A stretch of DNA of 64,000 nucleotides from Tetrastigma voinierianum (Eukaryota > Streptophyta > Magnoliopsida > Vitales > Vitaceae): the NCBI GenBank assembly GCA_016808115.1, contig JAEQBH010006814.1:80540-144539 (forward strand). Direction: 5' to 3'. A program made the position numbers and the translations under genes. Of this stretch, positions 23,726-35,649 are shown piece after piece. Within the stretch, counting starts at the first letter, position 1. Every line of letters begins with the position of its first letter. The notes under the pieces were generated by a model, which ran no database searches, was not told the DNA's origin, and saw only the letters and a list, made by a program, of their open reading frames with translations.

Positions 23726-26578
23726 ATGGGTTCTTGTGTTTCAGTCCATAGAAAATCAGACTCCGCCATGAAAGTCAAGGTCTCATTTGGGTCTAAGGCT
23801 GATAAGCTCGTCATCCCTTCTCCCATCAAGGACCATCCCACCATTGCCGACCCTCCGATCGCCGGATTTTCCCACAAGGCTCAGTGGTCTCCTTCTCAGC
23901 CGATCAACTCTTTCCATGACGTTGGTATGCCCATTGCTTTTATACTAGGTTTGAATGTATGGTCAAACTTAAGATTTTTTTATTGTTGTTTGTTATTATT
24001 ATTTGATAGGTGCGCTCAAACAGTTTGTGTGGTGAGGGCACAAAGTTTATTTGTTGATCGGATTCTGGGATGAATTGAGTTTGCTGTCCTGCTTGGTTGG
24101 TTAGAAAACTGAGGAAAATGAAAGGAGAAATAGGATTTGGGTCTATTGTTTTATGTTGTTTTGGTTCATCAAAAGCCCTAAAAACTGTGGTTATAGTTAG
24201 ATTAGTTGCGGTTAAGTGGGGTTTTCATGTTTGTTCTTTTGGGTAGCAAATAATGAAGAAAATCTAAGCTTTAAACTGTCAATTACTTTATTGTTTTTCC
24301 AGCACCTTTCTCAGCAACCAGACGGAGAATCACGTTACCTATGTTCTGTTCGTTTGCTTCTGCTTTACTTTTGATTTGGGTTTTGTTTTGATTTTTTGCT
24401 TTTGTTGTTTTCCGTTTTCCGTTTTTCACTTTCTTTTTGCTCTGTATCTCTGAGACGTTTGTAGAAGCTTTTCAGTTATCATTCTGTGACATGACTTGGG
24501 ATTTTCCTCCCTTTCTAAAACGAAACCTGATATTGCCCCAACTTTTTATAAACCTTCTCCCCTTCTTCAGTTATTGTAAAGACAGGAATTAAAGCCCTTA
24601 AACATGCCCATATAAACTGGAGTTTCACAAACTTTCCCTGCAATCTAGAATTGAAATTTCACAGATTATGCCCAAATGTCAATTCAGAACCTGGCTGCAC
24701 CACCTTGAACCAAGTTGCTTGAAACCTTGTATACTTAATTATGACTAAGATTTTTTGTTACAACCGAACACGTGTTCCTCAGAAACAGTGTTCTTGTTTT
24801 TATAGAGGCGGCGATTGTTTGACAATTATTCAACCATTAGGAAACTATGCCTTTTTGCGGGACCATGAGTTATCTCCACATTGATGATGGTTTGTCCTTG
24901 GTAGATGGTTGATGACTTTGATAACCGTATTATAATTGCAAGGCTGGTGGTTCAAGGGACCACAGGCTAGGATATCAGAATGACTACTAGTTGGCCTTTG
25001 AGGTGAGCCTCAAGGAAGGAAGATATTGAGTAAGATCTTGAAATTGGATATTAATTAGGAAATCAACGGGTGAATTTTACAGAAGCTTCCATATGGATTT
25101 AGAATATCAGAGCTGGATTCTTTCTCAACTGGGTCATAACTGTGTTCAGTGCTGGATTCTTTTCCAAGAGAAATCTGAAATACGCTTCAAATTTTATTTA
25201 ATTTTTGAAACTGAAGTTGTAGTTTAATGTTGTTGGTGACACTGTGACATGTAATTTTTATTTTTGTTGGACTTATCTTGAGTGGGCTTATTGTCAACAG
25301 TCTCATTAATGCTCTGTTTTCTGGAACATCAATAATAACAATGAGAAACCTTCTAAAGTAACTATGCTCCACCCACAGTACCCCTCCACCTCCTATCCCC
25401 TGCAAAGTCTTCTGGAGGTAATGATAAAAGAAACCAATTTGTTGGACGAACTGCATTAATGTTAATGATTTCCTAACGTTGTGTTTTGTTTTACTTGCTT
25501 GTTATTCTCTGCATTATCAGATACTTACAATCGAAATATGTTATTTTCAGGTAGTAAAGAGGATATATTTTTTGATTCCCAACCTTGGCTAGAGTCAGAC
25601 TGCGATGATTTCTACAGTGTCAATGGTGGTAAGAATAAGATAAATTGCTTTTTCTAAGAATTAGCTTCTCTTTCCTGGATTACATAAATGATAAATGACT
25701 GTCCACCAAATCAGACCACCTCCTCACTCAACCATGGTCTGGAGGATTTCATTGGAGTGTAAGTTGGACCTGACTTTGAATAGTGCTCAAATGCGATGAG
25801 GGTAGTGAAAAATGTTGATAAATTGGATTATTTGCATCCTTTTTAGTCTTGGATATGTCCTTGCTAGTTGTTAGCCCATCTTTATCTACTACATGAATGG
25901 ACTTTGCTGATATGCTAATTTGTGTTTACTTGTTTTTGACTTTCCTTTTGGAACTATAGGGTTTCTATCCTTTTTTCTTCATTTCCTTTTAGGTACAAAT
26001 AGGATAAACAAAATCTTGATATGTTTTATTTGTTCCAAAGAATGCAGACTTTTCACTTCCATCATTGGCAATACTCAGTCCATCAAGCGTCTCCGATGGA
26101 TCTCCTCTTGTCAATAAAGGCCCGTTTGAGGACAGAATGCCTGCTTCTATACCTACACCATCTCCAACAGGAAGGAACAAAGCTTGCTGAACTTTTTGCA
26201 GAGAGCTTTGAAAGTGAAGTAGATGGTAATGATGAAAATACTTTAGGAAAGCAAAATATGTCCAATGGAAAGATGGAAGTTAAGCAGACTGTACTAGACC
26301 TACTTCCTGGATCTGCAAATGGTACCCCCTTTGTTTCTGGTCCCAACTCTGTGTGTAGTAGTGGAAGAACTCCAAATGGTGATTTCAAACCTGAGAAGGA
26401 GAAACCCCTTAGGTCTTCACAGTGTTGCCTTCCACGCTTGCGTTCAAACCGAAGCTTTAATGAGAGGAAGAAGAGGGTAGCCCTACCATTTGCTGTAAAT
26501 GTTAAAGGCTTGACCACTGCTTCATCTAGTAAAATAGAGATGGAAAGCAGAATCTTGAATACACAGAATGTTAATTAA
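23726..26578 (+). CDS. At3g27210-like plant protein, 3 exons, frame-disrupted
   Basis: Proposed exons: 23726-23924, 25551-25628 and 26048-26578, with GT-AG introns of 1626 and 419 bp. The protein starts MGSCVSVHR, where Gly2 and Cys4 fit N-myristoylation and palmitoylation, so membrane anchoring is inferred. Exon 1 has KAQWSP, exon 2 has FFDSQPWLESDCDD and YSVNG, and exon 3 has SIPTPSPTG and a basic CCLPRLRSNRSFNE tail. This layout is that of the plant family of Arabidopsis At3g27210, whose biochemical role is unknown to me. The frame entering exon 3 stops at 26188-26190 just after PTGRNK, whereas the conserved continuation KLAELFAESFES is in another frame that runs to the stop at 26576-26578. 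So there is a one-base insertion or two-base deletion near 26180, either real or an assembly error. The first ~40 bases of exon 3 may hold further indels. It is the only likely host gene in the window. Confidence 0.85.
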
Positions 26579-26990
26579 TCACTGCATCTAAGAGCCCATC
26601 AAGTGTAAAGACAAAGAGAATTAGTTAACATAGTGTACTGAATGACATTTTGGATTCAGAGCATGTATAAAGGGCATAAAGGAGAAGATGTTTTGTGTCT
26701 TAAAAGACTCCTCTGAGGATTTTACTATCTCAGTCAATCCCAAGGTGAAGCAGCAACTTCAATTTGGCGGTTGCCTTTTCTTTACTTTTCTCTCTGTACC
26801 TCCTTTCCTTTCCTTTCCTTTTCTTTTCTTTTCTTTTCTTTTCTTATGTTTGTTTGAATGGAAAGTTGATACCTGATGGGCACTTTAGGGGGGGAGAAAA
26901 AACTTGAATGGCCCCTTGTAATGAGGATAAATACTTATTATGAAAACCAGGTCATGTGCTCAACTCTTTCTCTCTCTCTCTCTCCCCCTT
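26579..26990 (+). other. Likely 3' UTR of the host gene with microsatellites
   Basis: It follows the stop codon and contains a TTTCC/TTTTC repeat (about 26801-26846) and a CT run (26966-26983). No canonical AATAAA was confirmed; GATAAATA near 26926 is a weak polyadenylation-signal candidate. Confidence 0.45.
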
Positions 26991-29900
26991 GGGTTTTAAG
27001 GTAATCTCCTTTTACTATGGCATCTTTTTTTAGAGGCTCAGCTGCACATGGCATGTGCCAGCTGTCAGCTCTAATAACATAAGGTAAATGACCAGATTAA
27101 GTTCGCGCCATGCATATATGCTTCATTGTTTTTTTTTTCTTTCCATCTATTCATTTTATATATCACGATGTAGTATTTTGTTCTTACAAGGATTTAAGTC
27201 GGGAACCTCTTATATGTCATTGTACCCTTTTATCACTTAAGTTAAGCCTTAATTGCTTGTTTTTTTTTTTTTTTTTTTGGTTTGATATTTATTCACTTGG
27301 TATTATAACATTGCATTATTATGTTTCGAGAATTACTCAAACTTGATTCTTTCCTCCCAGTGTCTCTTTTAATACCCCAATGATCAAGCGTCTTTATTGG
27401 CCCTTGTTTTATAATTAGAACTAGGATGGAAATATCTTAACCCATCATGGAGTTACTATGAATTGTCCTAATGGCTTAATAGGTAACATTTCTGTATATT
27501 ATTTTAATGCTTTTATACATATTCCAAGTAAAACGATACATAATATAATTAACATTAATAATAATGTATGCATTCGGGGTTTCGACAAGTTGCTCGAACC
27601 TTCCATTCAATCCACACAAAGTCTAATTTGAATCACACCTGTAGAACTCGTTTTCTTGATAGGTAAAGATTGAAAATGGAACCTTGGGTCATGCCAAAAT
27701 TTCATTTAAAATATATATCTTCAAGGACAGCTGCTAGATAAATGCATACATGTTGATGATTGTGATGCATTGACTAACTCCACCGATTTCATCCATTTTC
27801 TTCTCTATTATTATGATCCGGGATGGAGAGGGGTTGAAAGTGAAGTGGGCACTAAATTATGAATGATAATATATGGCATGTTTAGTTATAAAAAGCTCAT
27901 TTTCATATAAGCACGATTTTTATACCGTTAGAGCAACTCCAATGGGAGTTCTTGCTCGAAATGTCGTCACATCAGCTGATAAATGGCCAGCAATAATAAA
28001 AATCGAGGAGTACCGACGGGGTGGTAAAATATTGATCGGGGTTTTGAAGTGACGTGTTGTGACTTTGGAGAGAATTAGAGATTAAATAGCTTGGATTGGT
28101 GGCTATCGTTTACTCTCGGCGGTATATTCGTCGAATTTGTAAAAATACGGAAGAGCAAAGGGAAGAACTGCCTGCAAAAATCGGTTGTGTCTTTAACTGG
28201 CCGAGATCACTTTACCTTTGATATTAAGCGCACTAAGCTTGAGCCTCGTACTGGTCCATAGCCCTTGTCGTTAATCTTGGTGTCTTGGTATAATCAGATT
28301 GTTCTATTAATTCTGAGAGAAACCGTCGGAGAAAGGAGGAAAAGGAAGAAACGATCGATTACGGTAAGAAGAATGGAAGAAACGATGCTTTATTTAGGGA
28401 AGGATAGGCGTTGTATTTTAATTACATACGCTATTCTTTATGCAGATTAAAATATAACCGTTTAATTATATTTTTTAATAAAAAACGATTGAATTATTAA
28501 AATGACATCCCGTTTATGTGGCTGTGTGGAGAAATAACTTTGTTTAGAATACAAGCAATTTGTTAAGCGGTTGTAAAATGGCGTTTGGCGTCAGATTTTT
28601 GTAATAAAATTGGGTTGCTGCTTGAATCGATGATTATCTCTGAGATTTGTGAATTAAAATTTTATCTGAGAAAGCAGCGTATACCGAAATAAAATCATTA
28701 ATTGCGATGTAAACTTCGTTACCGTATAGCTTGAGTTTTCAGAAGTGAATCACCTTCTGGAAACTTTTCATTTTGCAAATTAAACGCTATTTAATTAACT
28801 CCCTTGTTATTAATGGGGCTTTAACTATCCCAACTAACTCTGATGCAAGCCCTTCCACCCACTAAGGATAAGGACATGATGCCTTTTCATTAGGACAACC
28901 ACATGTGGCATGCCACAAGGCATGTGCCTTCCATTAACGATTGATAAAGATCCACAGGAATTTATAAAACTAATACACATCAACATCTTCAAAGTTTGGG
29001 AGCAAATTCTCAATTTATAATATTACATTTTTGGTGAGATAATTCGTTGTTCTATGCTTTTCTAATATGGTGACAACTATGAACGTTTAAATTCTCATAT
29101 TAATTTCTAAATATCTTTGTTTAATCTAATTGAATAAGGTGTATTGGCCTGCACAGTAAGGAGTTTAAAACAATTTTATTCTTATTTTGAATTCTGCACT
29201 TATCTTTAAACTTAAAAAATCATTGTTTTTATCCTGCGAGCGAGGTTGGAGAGCTATTTCGTAATCAAACGGATTTTGATTTTTTGGTTGGGTCATTTAT
29301 TGGGCAAACCGATTAACTATAGGAACAGGATGCTGAAAGTCGTGAAATGATTTGAAAGATTGATATAAAGCAAGGTCGATTCTCGAAAACATTTACCACC
29401 CCCTTCTTTTTTTTCCTTTTTTTTTTTTTTTTTTTTGGGCTTTTGCACATGAGGTGTTCCCAAATGGGGAATCCAATTCCAATACCTATTGCGTTACGAA
29501 ACGTGTTTAGATGTTTCATGAGAATTTTACATACAGATATCTAATGTTCTCTTAAATATGTCATCATCATAGCTTCTACTTTGGGTTCATGATTTAAAAA
29601 GCCCATAGCTTCTACTTCATTTGTTCCTGCCAACTCACCCAAGAGCCATTTTTGAACTCACTCTTTAGATTCCCAAGAAACCACTCATCATTAAACTTGG
29701 CCTGAATTCAACGGGGTTCCACTTTGTTTGGCTTTTTCTTTTCCCTCTCTTTCTTTCTTTCTTGTATAAGATATTTATGACCTATTTGATTCATTTTTTG
29801 AAAAAAAATTTGTGAACAGTTTTTTAAAACATAAAGATTAATATTTTATGTGTTATTCATGTTTTTCTAAACATAAAAAAACTGGAAACTAATTGTGTTA

Positions 29901-30070
29901 TTTATGTTTTTCTTTGTTTTCAAAAAAGAGTGGATTTCAAAATTGTAAACAAAAAAATCCTGGAGTTAATAAAACTTCATTGCATCTACAAAGTGAAGCC
30001 TCCATGTGTAAAACCTTGTGTGATTGCATCTTAAAAGAATAATAATAGGAAATTCTAGTACATATGTAAG
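26991..30070. other. Intergenic region, no gene supported
   Basis: AT-rich with T runs at 27260-27278 and 29419-29437. At 27938 the motif TTAGAGCAACTCCAATGGGA resembles ends seen in some plant non-autonomous transposons, but no matching second end was found. Short frames have no recognisable domains. Confidence 0.55.
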
Positions 30071-30580
30071 TGTTGGATTTTTCATTGGTTATTTGGATAA
30101 AAATTACTTGAATCCAACATTTGTTTTAAATATTTAAAACGATCATATAATGGGTTTAAGGATTTTATGTCTTTTATGGGTTTATTTCCTTTTGTCCTTT
30201 TGACTTTTAGCCTTAGGATTAATCTTACCAAATCGTCCATCCCTACTGTAATTATATATAGGTGTGAGTCTTTTCAAAGGATACTGCGTTTAATTTCAGA
30301 GAATCGAATTATACCATTTTTAAGTAATTGATAAAAGCGAACTCTTTCCAGTTCGTTGAAGTGATTATTGGTACTAAGTCATTTTGTTAGTAGTTTCATC
30401 CTAATAGACAAACATCGATATGATTTTTTCTAAGCATCAAAGAGACGATGAATTTGTTCTAAGGAGATTCGTCACGAAACTCGACGTCTTGAATATCTGA
30501 TAAATCTCTTTCCTTATTTCTTCCTCTTTCAAAAGACAAGGTATTGCGTAACCATTTGTATATATTCTGTTTCTCTATCA
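30071..30580 (+). repeat. 5' LTR of plus-strand Copia
   Basis: Starts TGTTGGATTTTTCATTGG and ends TTCTCTATCA. It shares with 38018-38538 the segments TTTTAAATATTTT/AAAACG.AT, AAAGGAT.ACT, AACTCTTTCCA.TTC.TTGAAG, GACGTCTT and TTCCCTTATTTCTTC or close variants. Confidence 0.85.
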
Positions 30581-31540
30581 AATTGGTTTTAAGTGGGTGT
30601 GATCTTTAACCCAGTCTTGAGGGTGAGAGAGGAAAAACAGGAAAGGGAAAAACCGAAAAAGAAGAAGACGTCGGTGAGAAATAAAAAAATTGATCGACCT
30701 TTTGGTTAAAAAAAATGGAACAAAATTATATATCTCTCCATCACGTGAGAAAAAAAACCTTTTTTTTGAAAAAAAAAAAAAAAACCAGCAGTTTACAGTT
30801 TGAAAGGAAAAAATAGAGATTTGGTCTGGAAGAAATCCCTAAGTGGTTTTCAAAAATAAATTATTTTGGATTTTTATTAAAAAACATTCTTTAAGAAAAA
30901 AACATGTTTGAAAAATAAAGTGGAAACAAAAGGTTTCCTGTGCCGCGAAAAAGAGAGGAAGGTTTAGGAAAAGAAACCTATTTTCAAAATAAAAAAGGGG
31001 ACTTTTTAACTTTGGATACAGGAGTTTTTAAGGGAAAGATTAAACGATTTTTAAAAAAAAAAAGACTTTCGATAAGAAGCTTTAGGAAAATAAAATAAGT
31101 TTTCTTAAAAAAGAAAAGAAAGATTTTTCTTAATGAAAAAAATGAAGTTTTCCTTTATTTCCTTGTTTGATGTTATAAACAAAAAAAAAAAAGAAAAATA
31201 TATTCTAAACAGGCTACATGTAATTGTGTTTTCCACAGCAGTGGATATATGATAAGGAGATAAGCCTATTAGGTAAACTTTTACTCTTTTTGAGTTTATG
31301 TTAAATTCTATTTGATCAGTAGGAAGTGAGTATGATCTGAAGAAGTTACATACAAGGAGTTTTGATCTTAAGTGGGTTGGCAGTGACCTCTCAATATTTT
31401 CTTGGAAACTGAATATTTTATCTGGAAATTTGGTTTTGGCATGGGTTTTATGCCCTATTAGTGCTTTGCTGGAAAAGCTACTTCAACCATCATTTTCAAT
31501 TATTTTGAGGTGGTTTTAGGAAAGAAAATTTGACATTTTC
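30581..31540 (+). other. A/G-rich Copia leader
   Basis: Long A runs and purine-rich sequence between the 5' LTR and gag. The minus-strand Copia has the complementary T-rich counterpart at 48440-49170, so this is a family trait rather than random low complexity. Confidence 0.6.
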
Positions 31541-32520
31541 TGTTTTGCGGGAAGGGTGACTATGATTCCAATAATGTTGTTTCGATTGCATCTGCTAGTG
31601 GCTACCCTGCTATGGCATAAAATTAATGGAAGAAATAGTGCTTCTTGTTGTGCCCTATTTCTATCATGAAAAAAAAGCGGAGAAGTCACTTTGAACTTAA
31701 TTTTAAAGGTGTGTGAAGATGGCTTATTCTACCAGACTACTTTGAATCTTATGAGATTCTTGACTGAAGATGCTACTAAGATCAAAGAAGATGAGCATGA
31801 CATTCAAGTCATCAGTGTTGTGGATGCTTGGAAACATTTTGACTTTCTATGCAAGAACTACGTCATGAATTCTTTGACTGGTCACTTTATAATGTGTATT
31901 GAATCTTGAAAGCTAATACCAAAAAGAGCTGTGGGAATCTACTAGGCAAGAAAATATAAAGCGAGATGGTAGACTAGAGAAGTTTGTTGTGGGTTGGTTC
32001 CTCGATTACAAAATGGTAGATTCCAAGATCGTGGTCAGTCAAGTCCAAGAACTTCAAGTAATCCTCCATGAGATACATGTTGAGGTAATGATATTAAATT
32101 AAGAACTTTTAAGTTCACGGCTAGCCCATTGAGAAGTTGCATAACTGTTGGAAAGGCTTTCAAGAATTCCTCAAGCACTATTATTTGAAGTTACCTCTCA
32201 CTTGGAAGATTTTAAAAGTACCTCAAGCATAAATGAGATGAGCATCGTCCCGAGTTATTAGACTTCGCATCGAAGAAGACAATAGGGGTTATGAAAAAAA
32301 AAGGGCATACAATCCCAACGAGGCTAATGATAACTTTGTGGAATATGGTCAAAGTTCCAAGTTTGAAAAGGCAACAATAAAGGAAGGCACTAGTTAAGGA
32401 CCTCTGGAGATGCCAAGTGATTTCAAGGAAAATGCTTGATTATGAAATAAGGTCTGAGGATGGAATATATAGTGTGAAACAAACCTGAAGAATGTAGTGG
32501 ATGATGTTACATTGTAGACA
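31541..32520 (+). pseudogene. Copia gag remnant
   Basis: The peptide LNLMRFLTEDATKIKEDEHD, followed by IQVISVVDAWKH, is the N-terminal half of a plant Copia Gag and is nearly identical to the frame at 47547-48086 on the minus strand. Further Gag remains follow in shifting frames, with VVGWFLDYKMVDSK-like residues near 31990 and a basic region near 32290. The CCHC knuckle expected near 32420-32460 is unreadable. In an intact element Gag builds the particle. Confidence 0.78.
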
Positions 32521-32539
32521 ATGTTGAATGGATCTATAA

Positions 32540-32880
32540 GCAGATGAATCATAAGTGTGCAGGTTCATTGATGGTTGATTATCACAAATTTTCTTATCAT
32601 GTATGCTATGATAAAGATGTTCTCTCCATGTTTTATTAGTTGAGGTACAGGAAAGGTGTTATGGAGAGCTTACCACTTCTCAAAAATCAAGGGCCAAGAA
32701 AAAGTGGTCTTGATGATGACAATCGGGAAGGAATTGACTCTGACCAATGTTTTATATGTACCTGAAATCTATAAGAACTTGGTGTTTAGTTATTCTTTGA
32801 ATAATCTTGGATTTAGGTTAATTATTTAAATCGAGATAAATTTGTTTTTGTCAAAGAATGGAATGTATGGAAAATGGTAT
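32540..32880 (+). pseudogene. Copia protease remnant
   Basis: LMVDYHKFSYHVC (near 32570) stands where plant Copia proteases have MVDSGATRHVC, so the catalytic D-S-G is damaged. TIGKELTLTNVLYVPEIYKN (near 32720-32775) is the conserved downstream block. The broken catalytic triad shows that no active protease remains. Confidence 0.7.
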
Positions 32881-32909
32881 ATGAGTGATGGTATGTGGGC
32901 TTAATGTAA

Positions 32910-33640
32910 TAGCCTCATTGATTGGACATAAAACTAGTACTTCTATATATTCTTGATCCTTTAAATCATGACATGAGTAGATTAAAGACATATTATTATT
33001 ATGATAAAGTATGTAGATTAGATGTAAATCATATCATCAACATTCAAATTAGTTCAAAACATAAGTGTGGAACTTGTGTTAAGGCAAAACTGACTAAGTC
33101 ATCTTTTCAAAGGTTTAAAAGACACATTGAACCTCTTGACTTAATCCATAAGGACATATGTGACTTGAAATTTGTACAAACAAGAGGTGGTAATAAATAT
33201 TTTATTAATTTTGTTGATGATAGCATTAAAGTATTAATTATGTACCTACATGATAAGGATGAGACGATGAAAATTTGTTCTTTATAAAACTAGGTTGAAG
33301 ATAAGCTCAACAGAAAATTATGAGTGCTAAAGTGATCAAATTGGTGAGTATGAATCATCATTCATTGACTTTTAGTGTAACGGCAAAGTGCTCTGTGACA
33401 CATCACCTTATTTCATAATCCAATGGAGAGGGTTGACGAAAGAATGCCCACTCTAAAGAAAATGATGAATGCAATGTTAATAGGATTACGGTTTACCTGA
33501 AACATGTGAGGAGAAATTATTTTAATACAGCTAATTACCTTTTGAATAAGGTATCTAAAAGAAAGTAGAAGACTCATATGAATTATGGAAAAACGACAAC
33601 CATCCTATAAATACTTTATAGTGATAACCATCTATAATAC
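32910..33640 (+). pseudogene. Copia integrase remnant
   Basis: An open stretch at 32922-33287 includes HKCGTCVKAKLTKSSF (pre-integrase zinc-binding end), PLDLIHKDICDLKF (first catalytic Asp region) and GGNKYFINFVDD. Downstream pieces near 33410-33640, including TANYLLNKVSKRK and HMNYGK, match the later integrase core in other frames. Integrase inserts the cDNA into the genome; this copy is interrupted by stops. Confidence 0.82.
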
Positions 33641-34209
33641 TTAGGTGTGGGGATGTCTGCCAAGTGGCGTTCCTCCACTTAAAGATTGAAAAATAGGACT
33701 TAAAACTATTGATTAAATTTCAATGGTTATGCACATAACGGTATTAGTATGATTTCTTGTTCATAAGGTAGAATATCGGATATTCCTTCAGAACAAATAA
33801 TCAAGAATCGAATGCATCATTATTTGATGCATTTCATCAGCAGATCAAAAGAAGAGCTAAGCTCATCGAAATAAAGTGTTTGGGCTATTAATGAAAATAG
33901 TCGGGATCAAGGTCAGAAAGATGGTGATGCGGGGCCTAGAAGACGGTAAAAGAGTAAGGGCGGAAAATATTTTGGTCTGAATTTTTGATGTATATGCTCA
34001 AATGAAACCTCAGGTTTGAAAGAGGTAATGAATCTCTCTGAGAGGGGTCTCATGTGGAAAGAGTCCATTGAGAGTGAAATTGATTTCCATACTACATAAC
34101 CATACTTAGGAACTGGCGTGGAGTCTTCCATCGGTTGTAAACCTTTAAGTTCCAAGTGAGTTTTTAAAAGGAAAAGGAAATGAGTAAATTAGTTAACAAG
34201 TCTAAAACA

Positions 34210-34720
34210 AGACTTGTGATCAAGTACAAACAAACTTTTAAGACCCAGATTATTTTATTTTATGTTTCTCATGATGAATAAATTCCATAAGGATGATGCT
34301 TGAAATTATTTGCACTACGAAATCTTAAAAATTACATGATTGATCATAAAAAGGGCCTTTCTAAATGGGGTGATGAAATCTATGGAAACAGTTTGAGCTT
34401 CTATCAAAACCAAAGAAAGGAGAATCTATAAATTAGGTGAAATCATTGTATAGGCTAAACAAGCACCAAAGCAACCACAAGAGAAATCGGCAGATGTATG
34501 ATGTTACATGACTTAAGGTGTGAATGTGACAAGTGTGTGTATGTTAAGAGATACGAATATGAATATCTCATTTGTATATTTGTATGTAGATGACATGCTT
34601 ATTATGGTAGTGATGATAAGATGATTTATCTACTAATAACATATTAGTTGAGTTTGACATGAAAGGACTTAGGAGGGTTAAGCATTGTAAGGTATGAGTG
34701 TATTAAAATAACTACGATGC
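34210..34720 (+). pseudogene. Copia reverse transcriptase remnant
   Basis: YVDDM at 34583-34597, followed by LIM, is the catalytic block of Copia RT with both Asp codons intact. Much of the N-terminal part of the enzyme is unreadable because of stops and shifts, and the segment between integrase and RT is unusually short. Confidence 0.7.
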
Positions 34721-34839
34721 ACTATTTGTTATAAGTTATGCTAAACATAGTATCTGTTGTACTTGAACTAAGTCGATGATTCACAATTGGATATCTAATG
34801 TTAAAGACTCAATATCCCAGAGTGGTTATGTGTTTACAT

Positions 34840-35160
34840 TAGGAGGAGCGGTAGTCTCACGGAAATCCTCAAAATAAAAAGTTATTGCCAGATCCACAAT
34901 AGAATATGAGTTTATAGCCCTAAACAAATGTGGGGAAGAGACTGAATGGCTACGCCATTTCTTAGAGGATATTCCAAGATGGCCAAAACATGTGCTTCTA
35001 AAATGCATACATTGTGATAGTCAATATGCTATTGGTAGAGCACAAAACAATATGTATAATGGTAAGTTTAGACATATTCGTCGTAGACACAACACCATTA
35101 GACAACTACTCTCAACTAGGGATATCTCTCTAGATTATGTAAGATCTAAGGATAACATCG
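34840..35160 (+). pseudogene. Copia RNase H remnant
   Basis: GGAVVSRKSSK, ARSTIEYEFIALNKCGEE, TEWLRHFLEDIPRWPK, CDSQYAIGRAQN and GKFRHIRRRHNTIRQLLS are readable in order, in almost one frame with one stop. This is the plant Copia RNase H domain that ends the polyprotein. It is better preserved than the RT before it. Confidence 0.85.
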
Positions 35161-35644
35161 GAATATGCTAACCAAGAAGCAACCTTAGAGTTAGTTGAAA
35201 ATTCACCGAGGGGAATGAGAATAAAGCCCATAGAAGAATAAGTTAATACAATGGATACGCAAACTAGCTAACTGGAGATCTCAAGATCTAGGTTCAAAAG
35301 GGACAATTAAATTGTATAGGCTTTGATTTGATAAGTGTGTGGATCTTCCCTTGTCCATTCCTTGATCTATATGCATTGAAAAAGAGTAACATGAGCTACT
35401 CTTAATTTAGGAGATCACCTATATGTAAAGGAAGTGGAATTAAACACTAAAAATTAAATAGGACATGATTCCTAGCCAGACTTTTATAGAACTAAGTGCA
35501 TCTTCATGGCTAAAACAAACATAAAAGTGAGAACTAGAAAATGTTGGGAAGATTCCTATGTAAGGTATGTCATTATCCACACAAATGACAAAACGGTTCA
35601 AGGACATCGTGTCTACTCTTTAGTTCGTAGTGTAAACGTACTTC

Positions 35645-35649
35645 TACAA
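35645..35649. repeat. Target-site duplication TACAA, left
   Basis: TACAA directly before TGTCACGCCC. The identical TACAA is at 37906-37910 directly after the other end of the solo LTR. Confidence 0.9.

Noticed and set aside
23623..23877. Minus-strand 84-residue frame opposite exon 1 of the host gene
   Set aside because: Shadow of the conserved plus-strand exon.
26083..26517. Minus-strand 144-residue frame opposite exon 3
   Set aside because: Shadow of the plus-strand exon that carries the family-conserved tail.
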